Origin: Larus michahellis
Taxonomy: Eukaryota > Chordata > Aves > Charadriiformes > Laridae
Assembly (NCBI RefSeq): GCF_964199755.1
Contig: NC_133903.1
Coordinates: 1,927,001 to 1,991,000, forward strand
Direction: 5' to 3'
Length of the DNA stretch: 64,000 bases
The position numbers and the translations under genes are program-made. Within the stretch, counting starts at the first letter, position 1, and each line of letters opens with the position of its first letter. Below the pieces are notes generated by a model. The model was not told the origin of the DNA. It searched no databases and saw only the letters and a program-made list of their open reading frames with translations. This document shows positions 11,956 to 25,678 of the stretch, one piece after another.

Positions 11956-14900
11956 TTTTGGGAGGAATGGGAAATTAGCCCATATTCTTTACTCACAACT
12001 CAACTTTGCTCACAAGGGAATTGCGGCTCAAGGTAGAAGAAGATTTTAGGTACTCACCACATCTCACAGAAGGTCCGTGGCTGATCCAGGCTCCCACGGG
12101 ACCTGCGTGTCCCCTCCGTGCAGGGGCTGCCGGGCTCAGGCTCGGACTCGCACTGGCCCAAGGAGCGAAGGGCACAGCCCGGGCAGCAGGCTCGGGGTCC
12201 GCCACCCGACCAGGCGAGGAGCTCGGCCGCGAGGTTCGCTTCACACGTGGCTGAGACCGCGCGAATGGTGGTGAAATCCTGTCTGGGGGCCGTTCACAAC
12301 CGTTCAGAGGTTGCGGAGGGCAGAGGGGTCCCTCCAGGTCCCCATCCCCGGTGCGGGGACGCTCCCGAAGAGGTGGCCGCGCTGGGACAAGGCTGTGGCG
12401 TGGCACAGGGCTGTGATCCCTCCGGGATCCAGGAGAGCCAGGCAGGGAGCAGCCCTGCTGGGGGAGAACCAGGCTGAAACCATCCCCCCCAGGGCTATCG
12501 GGACTCTATTTCCCGTTTACCCACCACACCTGGGAGCCACCAGGTGGCCACCATCAGAGCCGGCGGCCAGGGCAGAGAGGGTTGCCCTCGTCTCCTGCTC
12601 CTCACTGGTTTCGGTCCCCAGCTCCCGCGCAGCCGGCGTGGGGCGGGCTGGGCACCCCCCAGTGCCCTCCTGGGGCTTGAGGCCGAGAACCTCCCCGGGG
12701 AAATCTGGGGAAGGAAAAACCCATCTGGCCTCGTCCTGCAAACAGCAAGAGCCGCGGGACGGCGGGCCCCAGCCCGGGAAGGGATCCGGCCCGTCACCGG
12801 TGCTGCCCTCTGCCAAACGCATCGGCTTTCCCTGCCGGGGCAATCGCTTTTCTTTTCTTCCCTACCACACATCCCCAGCGCCCGTAGAGCGCTTCAGCGT
12901 GGGTCCCTCTGAATAATACATTCATCCGCAGTCCTTCCCCCACCCCGTCCGCAGCAAGGCCTTCATTAGCTGAACACGGTGGCTCAGCTCCAGCGCGCAC
13001 AGCTGCCGTCACTGCTGCAATTCTTTTGCCTTGAGAAAAAGCATATACAATTTAATATGCTCCTGGCACAACAGCTTTTCTGTAGCGGAGGAGGCGGGTT
13101 TGTTTATGGCTATTTTGATAGGGCAGCTTTCATCCGGACACAGGTTCTGCTGCATCTCCCCGCTCGCACAAGGGCGCCTTTGTTGGGCCGGTTCTCGTGT
13201 TCCTCGGGAGCCACCGGCCGCTTTGGTACCTTCTCCTGCCCCCTGCAAATACGAGTTTTAAAAAGCCCTCCTTGGCTAACCCTGTGTTTCTCTAAAAGCT
13301 AAATCCCGGGCGAAGAGCCAGAAATGCGAGGCAGTAGGAGAGGGTGCGATGCTTTCCTGGGTACGTGTCAAGGATCAGGACCATCCTGCCATCGCACGGG
13401 GGTCTGGCCCGCGGTACCACGTGCTGGACGCCTCTGAGCATCCGTGTCAGCGGGAGCGGAGCTCGTGATGCTGCCGGTGGCCGTTAGTGGCGACTTACAG
13501 GCTTGCCAGGCTCGGGAGCAACTCTATTGCTTTCCCAGACACCTTCGGCCTCGCCAAGAGCCGCGCGAGCCATGCGCGGGGGCATGACACTCCCTCCGCG
13601 CAGCAGGGCCGAGGCCGGGGCGTCTCCACCTCCGCAGGAGCCGGTGCGAGGAGATGCAGGTTCTCCCCCGGCAGCGATTCCCGCAGTCACCATCACGCGC
13701 GTTAAACTGGGACCAGTGGCCACGTCCCCGCTGGGGGCGTCTGCGGCGGGCGCAGCCCCCGGGGGTGGAGGGGATGCACCTCGGGGCTGGAAACTCTCCA
13801 CCAAATAACCCAGAGCCTGCGAACGCAGCCGCCGCCTCTGCCTGGCAAATGGCTTGGGCTGCCCCTGGATGAGAAGGAGAAATAATCTCTTGTATTTTTC
13901 AGCTGCTAAGTCTGTTCCCTCTTGCTGCCGTAGTGGAAATAAATGGTGGGAGGGTTTAGCCAGCACTAATTCATTGCCACGTCCGATGTGAAGTCGCTGG
14001 GACTTTGTGCTTGGCCCACAAATACAACCGAGCAAATGAAACCGGCTAGAAATACGACTCATCATCCGATCATCGTAAACACATGGTAACGGAACAGAGT
14101 CACTCTGTAGCGCACATGAATTCCACACATGTGGAGGAATGCAAAGCCGCTATTGTACCCCCACTTTGCAGATCCATTTCACTATTTTCCCAGTTTATCT
14201 GGAAAATACATACTGCATGGTACTGTACGTCGTATTTCACTGCTATGCACCATGATGTCTTCTAATGGAACAATCGCCATGCTTGTAGTCTAAGGGCGAT
14301 ACAAAAGTGCTTTCAAATAATAACAATACATTTTCTGTATAAAGAGGATAGGGAGTAGCCACTTCCCAGAAAGGCTTGATTTCCCTCGAGCCAGCGGCAT
14401 GAACGTCCCGAGCGCCAGCAACGGCCGGCGGTGGTGAGAAAATCCCTACCCCGACCCCAGCCTGTGCGTCCCGTCTCCAAGCGCCAGCTCCTGCGAGGAG
14501 CGGAGGCTGGCAGCGCCCACCCTGGGTAAGGCGGATGTCCCCGGTGAGCCCTGGCACCGTGAGGCTCCATTTCCCCCATCAGGGCCTGGGTCGGGGAGAA
14601 GAGCCGGGGGGGGCACTTTTTTGGCAAATGATCTCTTTTGGCTTCAAAGCGGGGCCGTGAGTAGCGAGGAGCCGCGTTCCCGCAGCCCAGCTACCAGGGA
14701 TCACGCAGCCGCGCAGCATCTGCCAATTCATTCAGCGCTGCTGGCCCGCGCAGCGCCGTGGCACGCCGCTGTTCCACGTTTGGAGACAGTTTATACTGGA
14801 ATAGGAGCAGTCTTCTTGGGTAAAATGATTATTTTTTTCCTCCGTGAGAGCTCACAACTTTTTTAACGAGAACCCTGCAGACCGAGAGCTGCCCCAGCAG

Positions 14901-15343
14901 CAGAGGCCGGGGCGCGCGCTGCAGCCAGCCGGGGCAGCGGCGGCTCTCGGTGCTGCTTTTGGTGAGAGCGACGTGAAAATAGAAATTACTACGGGGCTGA
15001 GGAGGGGCTGGAGCACTCGGAGCAGGATTTACCCGCGCACTTCTGAGCTGGGAGTCAGAGGATGCCCAAGGAGACGCTCCGGCTTTGCTTCCCTTTCCCA
15101 GGCAAAGCGCAGCCTCTTTTCTAAAAGCTGAATCCAGATTTTCAGACATCAGAAGAATCTCTCGGGTATCGGAGCCCAACCAAGTACAAAAAAACCCCCA
15201 TCCTCAGCCCTCACAAAAATCCCAGACGGCTGCAGACGCCCGCTCCGCCGGCCGGGCAGCTCTTTCGGAGCGGAGGCCGGTGGTGGAGCGAGCGCCGCAG
15301 CCCCGTGAAACCCCGCTGAGCGGCACAGCCACGGAGAAACCCC

Positions 15344-15372
15344 AGGAGGAGGAGGAGGAGGAGGAGGAGGAG
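15344..15372. repeat. (AGG)n microsatellite
   Basis: About ten AGG units in a row. Other reading frames of it give poly-Glu or poly-Ser/Leu open frames, which are artefacts of the repeat. Confidence 0.95.
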
Positions 15373-16356
15373 CAACGAAGCCAATGCATTCCCGTAACAT
15401 GGGATTTTTAAGGCTATGCATACGCTCACATGCAAATATGTTCTCCTTCTCCAGAGGGAAGTGGGACCTACAGAAGCGACTCTGGCTTTGGGAACGCTCT
15501 GACGAGTTTCTGAGCAGTCGTGTGCATCCGAAGGCGGCGAAAACGAGCTCCAGTCAGGGTTGCCAAATCATTAGAAACAAATTAAAAAAACATGCCTGGG
15601 AGCGTAAGAGTAGATAACTCCTCTCTAAACGGTGAGCTGGTCTTTGGAGCACCAAGCGTGAGCTTTTAAACTGGTCAGTGCTCACTGGGTCACCGGCGCA
15701 GCAGCACCTACCCTGTCCCCTACTCCCGTCCACCCGGAGCGGATGGAGTCCCTGGGACACCCCTGCAGCCGCGGTGACCGCACGTGCCCGTGGCACTGCA
15801 GGGACCAGCGGGCAGTGGGATCTCTGCCTCGCTTCGAGGAGCCCGTCGTGGTTTTGCCTCCGCGCAAGGGAATATTCTCTCCCTTGGCCGCTACACAGAG
15901 ACGCGCGCAAAGGACAGACACCGTCCCTTCCATCAGCGGGTCAGCGGAAGGATTCAGGCACCACTGAAGACTTAGATCGGGATGTGATGCACACACCTCC
16001 TGCGACCTTCCCAACAGAAGAAATGTCACCCTTCGCGTGGCGCCACCCCTTCTGAAGACCCCTTGCCACAGGGAAACCGAACTAGCGGCCAACAACCAGG
16101 CTGGTGTGCGCTGGGATTACTCGGTTCTCTGCACCAGCTCTCGCTCCCCACCGCCCCTGAGCAGGTAACGCGGTGCCGGACTGTGCTCGCTCGAGGATCG
16201 AGGACTCACGGTCCAGGTGACTCCACAGCCTCAGGGCCCATCGCCACAAAGCAGGGGGAACGCTGGGGAGAGCTCGCAGTCATCTGAGACACACACCAAA
16301 GCCTGGTCAGCCACCTGGGGCTCGTAAAAAACCTGGAGGTACAATTAGTTTCTATT

Positions 16357-16373
16357 AAAAAAAAAAAAAAAAA
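16357..16373. repeat. Poly(A) run of 17
   Basis: A pure A tract about 1.2 kb beyond the predicted PRKAR1B poly(A) site. It is followed by a T-rich stretch. Confidence 0.95.
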
Positions 16374-17604
16374 GTCTTTTTCTTTTGTCTTGGGAGTCCT
16401 GAAACGGCTGCAACACAATTAAAACCGACCGAAAAAAGCATGACAATGAGGAGTGGTGAGATGCTCTTTTCTGGGGAGCGTGGGCTGGTAACGTCCTTCT
16501 GGAAGAACCTCAGAGAGAGTGGTCACTTCTGATTACTACATAATGTGAGTAATTCTCTGGAAAGACGCGTCCTTCCCGCCTGAATCATAGCGAAGGGGGG
16601 AAAAATAACACACTCCAAAAATGGAAAGCTGGACAGCCCTTGGATGCCGGGAGCCGCCCAAGGTTCCTGTGCGGGGGCCACCGCAGAGAAGCTGCATGGA
16701 GCGAGTCCACAGCCCTGCACCCTGCGCCGGGGGGACGGCTCCACCGCCGCAGCCAGGCTTGGACCACAACACGCCTCCTTGTGTGGCCACCCGGAGCCCA
16801 GCTGGGTCTGGCAGGTAATGTGGCACTAACAACACGCTCAACTCCTCTTCCTCGCCCAGAAGCCATCCTCTCCAGTCCTTCGACCCACGCGTTCACCCTC
16901 ATGCGTGAGGTACAGGCGGCTCCTCTGGAGGCTCGGCCTTCTCCGAGAAGTTTGTCCTCAATGTAGCTCTTGGCCAGCGCATCGCGTGAACACGAGCCAC
17001 GGCAGCAGCACAGCGCGTCTCCGGTGCCAAAAATGGCTTCGGCCCCAGGGCAGCTGCACTTCTAGAAGTCCAGGCACGGCCAGAAGTTGAGAGGAAGGAC
17101 TGGGACAGATGCCCACGTGGTCGGGGCCGTGGGCTTTGTCTACGGCACTGGGGCAAAAAGGGGCAGCACCGGGATTGCCGAGAGCGCCTGTTGTTGCCCA
17201 GGTGCTGCCGCCGGCGGCACGGGACTCGGCAGAGTCCCGCGGTTTTCCAGGCGCCGCGCAGGGTCCCTGCGGCCAGCGAGGCAGCTCGCGTGCCCCATGT
17301 TCCACGTGGGCTTAAGCCCCGGCTCAACTGGCACCCACACAACACGAAGGTCCGAGAGACACCTTGAACCCCTGCTTCCTTCTGTAGGCACACGGGGTTC
17401 CACTTAAACAGAAGACATTTTTTCCCTCGTGCTAATCCTGCAGAAAACCAGTTTGGTTTCCATTACTATATATAGCACTGGGATTCTGGGTCTATTTTTT
17501 GTCCCTTCGCATCTGATTACTTTCAGTAGAGTTCAAACTTTTTATGATATGCAGATTTTAACTAGAACGACTTCTATTCATACAGACTTCCATTATTAAT
17601 AAAC

Positions 17605-17640
17605 CCACAACGGCCACACATAATGTAGAAGAATTTTATT
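17605..17640 (-). terminator. Predicted polyadenylation signal and cleavage region of PRKAR1B
   Basis: On the minus strand AATAAA lies at 17640-17635. A CA dinucleotide at about 17625-17624 follows, then the GT-rich stretch TTATGTGTGGCCGTTGTGG. The order hexamer, CA, GT-rich element is that of a vertebrate poly(A) site, although the CA is close to the hexamer. Confidence 0.55.
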
Positions 17641-19438
17641 CATACGGAAATCCCGTCCCATCCTCCACTGCAAATATTACAATTATCTTTAAAATGTCAT
17701 TGAATATCATTTTGTTCCACTTAAAGCATAGGAATCCTGGTGTTAAATGGTTACACTTCTCTTGAGATTGCTTATAACAGAACCATAATTCAAACGCATT
17801 TTCCATGAGCTGCAAAGGTTTAAAGCAAAGAATCTCTGTTGTGTGTGTGCTCGAGGAACTTCTAAACAGTGTGGCTCCTACTTGGTGTTTAACAAGAAAT
17901 GTATATCTCGCACATTATGTGAAACGCTCACAATTTTTTACCAATACAACAGAAATACAACAGGTAAAAGAACATACATGAGTGACCGGTAACCTTTAAA
18001 AATTATTTTTTTAAAAAGATTGCACAAGAGAATACAAACCCTGTGAAGCGAATCAGAAGTTTTGCAAACGCGTATACATTTATCCATATATATATAACGG
18101 GGGTCTGCCTATATAAATGTACATGATAAAAAATGCAAGGTTGAAAAACGTGAATGGTCATATTTAATAACACGTGCAAGAAGCGTTAACATAATCATAA
18201 TAAATAGTAGCAACGGATGGATGCTGACAGGACCACTGAAAATGGGCCGGAATAAATGAAGCGCCTTGAGGTGACGGGAGACGCCTGGAGGAGCAGCAGC
18301 CGCCTCCGCAAAAACCAGCTCCCGGAGCGTCGGGCCCTGGTGGCGGGGGCCGACAGGAAAGTCCCACCTGCGCGAGGGGGCTCGTCCCCGAGGGACCGGG
18401 GCTCCGGGAGCTTCGTGCAAGATCCCGGTGCTTTTTGTGACACAGTACACGTCTGCTGGAGGAGAGGCGGCAGTCTGAAGCATGGATTGGCTTTCAGAAA
18501 ATCCTACAAAAGCCTAACGTTTAGTCTTATACTAAAAGAAAGGCATTTGAATTTAATTAAGTGGACCTTACTAAAAACAAACTGCTGCTGTTGCCCCCCG
18601 TGTGCACCTGGCACCGTCTCTTCAGCGTTTCATACAATGTTCAGAAGTGGCTGAGGACACTCTGCTGCAGATAAATACGTTTCGAAGCCCACTTAACTCA
18701 GCAGAGAAGTCCCCGATGGACTTTAAGGGACCTAATGCAAACCCTCATCTAAAAAAAGAGCTGAGGACAAATAACTGAGGTCCTCCAGGCTCCATCGGAA
18801 CTCTCACAAGACATCGTCCCTTCCCCCAGAAGAGCGGAGCGGGCTCTTTGCCTCAGCAGACGCTGCACAGCAGACCTGAAAGGAGGAGCATGGCCCCTCT
18901 ACCTAAGCCACAAACAAAATGACCCAAAAGCTCTACTTTCCCCTGGCTCGCTGGAATGATCAAAACCTTCCTCCAACCTCCCCTCTTGAACTGTGCGACT
19001 GCACCGTGGGGCCTCAGAAACCCCCAGTCCACAACCAGGGAAAAGTCTTCTAAAAGCGCCGGGCAGAGGGACATCGCTTGACCAGAGAAGCTTGACCGAA
19101 GGTGACTAAGACCAACTTCAAAGATAATAAGGGAAATAGAAATTCATATGAATTTTAAATAGTTTAAAAACACAGTTTTAAGCTATATGATCCAACAACA
19201 GGTAAAAATCTTGCCTGCCAGCCAAGAGCCTAACCTTCCCCAAAGCTAGTCTGATCCGAACAGTTGTCTTCCTACTTACACGATACATGAGATTTGAACT
19301 GACATCCCGTACGTGACATAAACAGAAAAAATACAGATAAAATGCACATCTTTTTTCTTCTTCATAAAGCTATGGAGCTGCACAGAGCAAATTTAAGTGC
19401 ACAAGGTCACACAAAGGCAGCTTTCCAGGAGGAATCGT
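17624..19438 (-). other. PRKAR1B: Probable 3' untranslated region of PRKAR1B
   Basis: This is the stretch between the stop codon and the only AATAAA seen on the minus strand in the next 1.8 kb. The distal part (about 17.6-18.25 kb) is AT-rich with many ATTTA-like pieces. A GC-richer patch lies at 18250-18440. ATTAAA variants near 18155 and 18550 could give shorter forms. No open frame here looks coding. Without transcript data the length is an inference. Confidence 0.55.
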
Positions 19439-20037
<599 letters not shown>

Positions 20038-20119
20038 CAAAATAATCTGATGGACCAAGTCTTCCAACCTCGACGTACTCCTCGTTGTCCGACCTGCGCT
20101 GCAGAACCGACGCTGTGCC
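20038..20119 (-). CDS. PRKAR1B: PRKAR1B coding exon, 82 nt: domain B up to the binding cassette
   Basis: The exon reads [20 protein letters not shown] and then LGPSDYF, about residues 298-324. Its last base starts the split Gly codon of the domain B cassette. It matches RI-beta well; human has SPNEEYVEV where this copy has SDNEEYVEV. The acceptor is CTTCGCAG and the donor GTAAGA. It sits only 426 bp from the terminal exon but 17.4 kb from the exon upstream of it. Confidence 0.96.
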
Positions 20120-21903
20120 CTGCGAAGAGGAGGGCGGAAAGTCAGTTGCCTTCGCTTAAACCTCTTATGCTTTAAAAAGCATCGAGCCCTGAGTATTGCC
20201 TTTCGCGTGTCACACTCCTTTAGTTCTGCTATGGGAGAGACGACGATTTCAGTCAATTCCTGATACACGAATGAGAGGAATTAAAGGATGAAAAAAGATC
20301 TATCAGTATGGCACACCATTTCTCTCTTAGGAATTGTCTGGATGCAGACAGACTCGGCTCACACGGAAGAGAAGAGCGACAGGACAGAACTCAGTAACTC
20401 CTATTTAACTCACACACATAGTGTGTGCTTTAATATAATGCAAAAATATGTTCTGGGGGGACGCAGAACCTCACAAGAGACGCAGCAAAGCTTTACATCA
20501 GAAGGAGTGAAAAGGCGACTTTGCCAGTCGCAATCCTGGGACGTGAGTTTGTAAGACCGCAACCAGAGTTTCACCCTCACCTGGTCACTCCCTGCATCTA
20601 TCACTGAAATGGCTGGTAAAGGCAGTTTTTAACGCTTGTTGCAACAAAGGGTGATTTTTTGGGGGTGGCTTTGCCCGCCTGTGGCCTGTAGTGATGCGGA
20701 CACCTGCGAGTCAGCCGCTGGGGAGATGGAATGTGTCTTGTCTCCACCGCCCGTAAAAACTGCTGTGCTTGACACGTGCTAATACATGTCAAAACTCAGC
20801 TACAGTCTCTTAAACCTTCAAAGAGGTTTTACATGCAGAAATATTCTAACCTGGAGGAAATCTTAAATTATTGTGGCGTAAAGCTTTTGTAGAGGAATAG
20901 AGAAGGTATCTGCTTTTCTGGGAAAAAAAATAACAGTAACACAAAATTATCTTCTGAATCCAAACCAAAAGCACAGGGAAAGGCAAAATGTTAACATACT
21001 TCGATTTTAACTGAAATTAAAATGATTTTTAAAAGCAAGATTTTTAAATAGACTGGGGAGCCGTTTTTTGACAGTGTAGTTGCATTGGTGTTTTGATGTT
21101 ACGATTTTCCGCTTGGAAAGTAGTAAGTGAGGGCCGATCCTGCCCCAGCTAGGCCAGGGAAGGGGAGGAGACACGGCAATGTGGATTATTCTCGGAAGAT
21201 TGATGCCGGCTATTGGAAGACATCACAGCCCTCACCCTGCAGTTGAACGCCCAAGTCTCACATGGCCATAATTTGCTTTCTTCTGAACAAGCACAACTAC
21301 GCTGCTGTAATACCGCTGTATTGCATCACGGCCCATTTCATAACAGGGTTATTTTTAAGCCCATACACTTTACAAATTGCTGGGCCACTCTCTAGGTTAA
21401 CTCCTGTGCTATACAAATGAAGACGTAAATCTTATTTCTGCTGATGCCGGGAACCAGGAACAAAAATCAAATAATGTGCAAGTATCGTTTGATACATGTT
21501 AAGCCGCTGATGGGTTCTATACGGACTAGGGTGTATCTCAAATTCCTCTGGCACATTAAAAGTTATCATTTCTCATTTTGCCCATTAGCAGTAACATGTG
21601 CGTGGTATAAATCCCCGGATATCAGACTGTCAACACGTCACATTGGTCACAACAATCTACCGTTGCACCCCATCAGCTCCCTGCCGTGTCGGTACGGCAC
21701 AGATAGCGAAGAAACAGCCGGGCTGTGAATCCAGGTCCATTTGAAAACAACCACAAAACTCTTCTCGGCTTCAGTTCCTTCACTCCCGATGTGCCCGCAG
21801 CTGACGGCAGAAGATACAGAACCACGTGCTTGGCACAACGTGTATGAGCAAAGGCACCTGGGCGAGGGTGTTCGAAAATACGCCAAACGTACAGGAGAAG
21901 GTT

Positions 21904-21934
21904 GGGTTTGGTCTTTTGGGGGGTTTTGGGGGGG
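21904..21934 (+). repeat. G-rich tract, quadruplex candidate
   Basis: Runs of three, six and seven G are separated by TTTGGTCTTTT and TTTT. The longer runs could be divided to supply four G tracts. The G-rich strand is the template strand of PRKAR1B. Confidence 0.6.
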
Positions 21935-24900
21935 TTTTATCTACCACTGAAACTCGCCACGCACATAAAACTGGCCCCAGCAAGTGCAAGGCTATCCACA
22001 GAAGTAACTGGAAGAACGGGATATAAGAAAGTGATTTGGTGCCTGTCAAGTTTCCAGCAAAAATTCCTTATCCTTGATATAACTAAATTGTTCCGCCAAA
22101 GCTGCTGTTTTCCAAGATCTTCCAGTAAATCTGCAAGGGCATGAAAACGCAAAGATACTGTAATGAGTTTTGTCATTCGCACTTACGGCCAGTTCTCAGC
22201 GCAGACACACGTTCATAAGCGGCATTCTCGGAAGCCCCATACAGGGGATAACGCGTGTGTCGGCCTCTCTGCTGCCGAGCTTCAGGCCGGGTGCAGCTCA
22301 CTGAGCCGATGCTGTTCTCACTGCAGCCGAGACGGGATCAGCTTCAGAACGGCTTCCAGCCCCTGTCCTCCTCTCCGTCGCCATCTGGAGCCTGGCAAAA
22401 ACCTAACCCCTTGACCCAAATAGCTGTCTGCAATCCATGGCTCCAGCCTCTTTCCCAAAACTTTTATTACAGATGTTTTATTACATAAAACAAAAAAAAT
22501 TCCCCCAAGTGACCCTATTGACCGCCCAGGTCAAAGGCAGGACAGTCTCGATTCCCCACTGCCCACCTTGAGCACGTTGCCATGAAGGTAATCACAATAT
22601 CAAGGGGTATTGCTTTCATCTCCCCAAGCGTCAGCTTTTATTGTGGCTAATATTTTTTTGACAGGGTCCATATGATATAGGACTCCAACAAGTCAGTCTT
22701 CTGAAGCAATTTCTTCCACTGTTCCACTACAGTCGGCCTTTTTCATCCAAGAAACACCATGATATCTGTTGGAGGAGGACAGATGTGTCTGGCCTCCACA
22801 ATAAACACTTGGCTTGGCAGGATAAAGCAATGCATATTCCAGATACATATTTTTCCACTCTTGTTTTAACAGTCACATCGGCTTTTCCCGTTGCCCAGTG
22901 AGAACAGGTCTATCACGGAGCAAAAGAGGTTTCCTGAGCCCGTGACAGCGAGTACCCAGATGTCAGGTCTGATTATGCCGCTTGGCCTCTCGTTGCACAA
23001 TTCACCAGCTCCACAAGTACATCCTGGAGCATTGTCCCGGTGACCTTCACGGGAAGACTGTCCACACCACAAAACAAAGAAGACGTATTTATAATTATCT
23101 GTCTATCTTCACTTTACGTATCTTATCTCTGGAAACAATGCTATTCTAACTACAGTAGAGGAAGAGTCCAATTGTACACAATCGGTGTAACCAGGGCAAA
23201 AATAATACAGAAATTAAATAATACAGAATAAAATAAAACAAAACAGAAACAATCCTTTATTACCCACATACTTAATGAAGTTGTCATACCAAATGAATCT
23301 GGTGCTGACCCCTATCCTTGCTCCCATCACGGGATTCGTGGCTGTGTTTCATTTCACTTTTCTTGTCAAATCTTTCTGGCGCCGTTTTTGAGCTTTCTGT
23401 CCTTCTTGTCCTTTAGCAAACCCCACCTCTCACAAACGCTACAACTGAATAAACCTCCCGAGCCCTGTCCCAGGAGGTACGGGCAGTATCCAGCAAGGAT
23501 TGAAGGGGCTTATCACTCTCAGTCCCCAAAGCACTTGGTCTTGGTGGGAAAGATTTCCCCGTAAGTGGCACACAAGGCTTGGCGAGATCGGTCTCTCTGA
23601 GACCAACTGCACGATCCTAGATTCGCAGGATCAGGCTATTTAGTGCTGCTCAATTTAAAATACTGCCTTGTACACGGATAGCCATTCCGGCCTCCTGCAC
23701 CACCGAGCAAAACCTACAGACACGGGCTCAACGACTTTGAAGAAGTTTGACGCCATTTAATAAATCAGCCCCTTGGGATGATCCTGACCTGGAAGCAGAC
23801 AGGCATGTCCTGCTGCCAGCAGACCCCGGGGAGTGAAATGACGATCTTCGGTGGATCCAGGAATATTCCCTTTCAGTCACTGGGGAGTGCCTGTGTTCCC
23901 AGGAACCGACATCATTAACCTTCTCTCCTCTCCCCCGAGGAAACACGGGCGTCTCATTGCAAAAACAACAAGGGAAGCGGTTCCAAAAGCACCGTGCCAC
24001 CACCGCCTCTGCCGCGCTCGCCCCACGCTCTCTCCCTCTGCCACCGCTCGTCACCGCGCTGCCAGCATTTATTCGCCTCTCTGGAATGCACCGGCAGTTT
24101 GTTTTGTAAGAATTTATGGCTTAGATACAGCACCGTAATTTAAGATATTAAAAATAAATTAAGTTTATAATCCATGAGCTCCCATCCTCTCCAGAGTAAT
24201 GAGATTTTGACAGATGTGCCACTTTTAAACCATAGGGATGAGTGAGCCATCCTACAGTGGCCCCTCTGCACGAGCGCTGGGATTCCCAGCCCCATCCCGC
24301 CTCTACTTGTAAGCAGCAATGGCTTCAGGAGCCCTATTTTTATATTTAAGCATGAATCCTACAGCCAGCAGTCGGCCTGAGTAGCCTGGCTACAAAAGGC
24401 AAGTGTTCGCGATGCTAAAAGCTGAAATCCTGGATTTTTTCCCTCTGCCCCAGCTCAGCGGAACAGCGCTGGGCGCTGCGGCGGGCAGTGACGTGCCCGT
24501 GCGACCCGCGGGTGGGACAGACTGGGCAGCCCAGTCCTTCACCGGGGGCAGGGGGCGGGAAGGGAAATCCAGAACAGAATTCTAAAACAGAAGTGCTGTT
24601 TTAAAAAGTTTTTGGTTTCGAAGCCGATCTTGTTGCTGTTTTGGCTTTGCTGGTCTAACCTCCCGTTTTAAAGATATAGCAATCGGTAAAAAATATAGTG
24701 AGGCACCCTCTATAATAAAGGACGTATGTATCGTTGTTAAAATTGAAGAATATTTGTTCTGCCATCAGTGTATGCAAAGTCAACGTCTATGTCCTTTTTA
24801 TACACTACCAATACAAAATAAATTTCTACTTTTTAAAGAAAAGGATTTTAATTTTCACCAGCAAGAAGTCCCTATTTCCATTTTTGTCATGCTTTTTTAC

Positions 24901-25436
24901 TTACTGCTTTTTCAAAGAAAAGCACAGAAGACAGTTTTTCCCCCATGCCCTCAAAATGTTACATTTTTATCCTAGTTTGGAGCGCTTTTCTAGCCTGTTT
25001 TGTTTTCCCCTTCACCGTCCACTAGAAAAGAGCAGTGCCGCCTACGGCATGGGACGGAAAGGCCAGGCAGCCCCACGCGCGGCTGCTATCCATCAGCTCC
25101 ATCAGCCGCCGTTACGAACACACCTTTGCTCCCTCTCACTTTGGGAATCCGCACACTCCAGAATTCACACGTTCAAGAGGCGAGTTCCCCCTCACTCCAC
25201 AGTCACACAAACCCTCATTAGGCGTCGCTACTAAATCTTCGCTAAGTTACTACAAAGGAGGATGGAAGAGGCCGTGAGGCGGTATCAAACGCTGCCGCTC
25301 ACACGGGGAAGCCGACGGGACTGGGCATAAGGAATCCTATCGGTTCTAATGGAAGCTACAGCACATCTGAAAGGAATTAAAAGATCTTTCACCCAGTACA
25401 ATTCTGGGAGTATGGTGTTTAATTGCAGGCAAGACA

Positions 25437-25527
25437 AGGTTTGTGGAAGTAATATCTTTTATTAGAGCAGCTAGCATAGCTAGAAAAGGTGGAAGAGCTT
25501 TGGGGCACACATACCTTTCTCCAAGTT
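25437..25527. repeat. Probable ancient amniote interspersed repeat remnant
   Basis: The stretch AGGTTTGTGGAAGTAATATC, then TTTTATTAGA, GAGCTTTGGGGCACACA and CCTTTCTCCAAG resembles a repeat I recall from turtle and bird genomes with the order TAATATCTTTTATTAGACCA, AAGCTTTCGGGCTACACAGA, CTTCTTCAGG. I cannot name the family with certainty. The similarity is partial and from memory. Confidence 0.45.
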
Positions 25528-25678
25528 GTCGTTTCTCCAGATATATCTAATAAAACACACCATTTACCTACCCACAAACACTGTTTGAACAACGTTCTTA
25601 CACCATCACAGCTACCACCGTAGTAAGTTACACCTTATGTGATCATATCTGATGGCTTACTGGTTCATGCATGCGATT

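Larger units (their letters stand above)
11956..17604. other. Gene-free stretch just beyond the PRKAR1B 3' end
   Basis: GC-rich segments with many CpG lie at about 12060-12850, 13430-13830, 14380-14960 and 15220-15340. The (AGG)n tract at 15344 and a poly(A) run at 16357 interrupt it. Open frames up to 214 codons are compositional, with no recognisable domain. No promoter or exon is supported. Confidence 0.7.

Noticed and set aside
13484..14128. 214-codon open frame on the minus strand
   Set aside because: The translation is compositionally biased and resembles no family I know. It lies in a CpG-rich stretch where stop codons are scarce.
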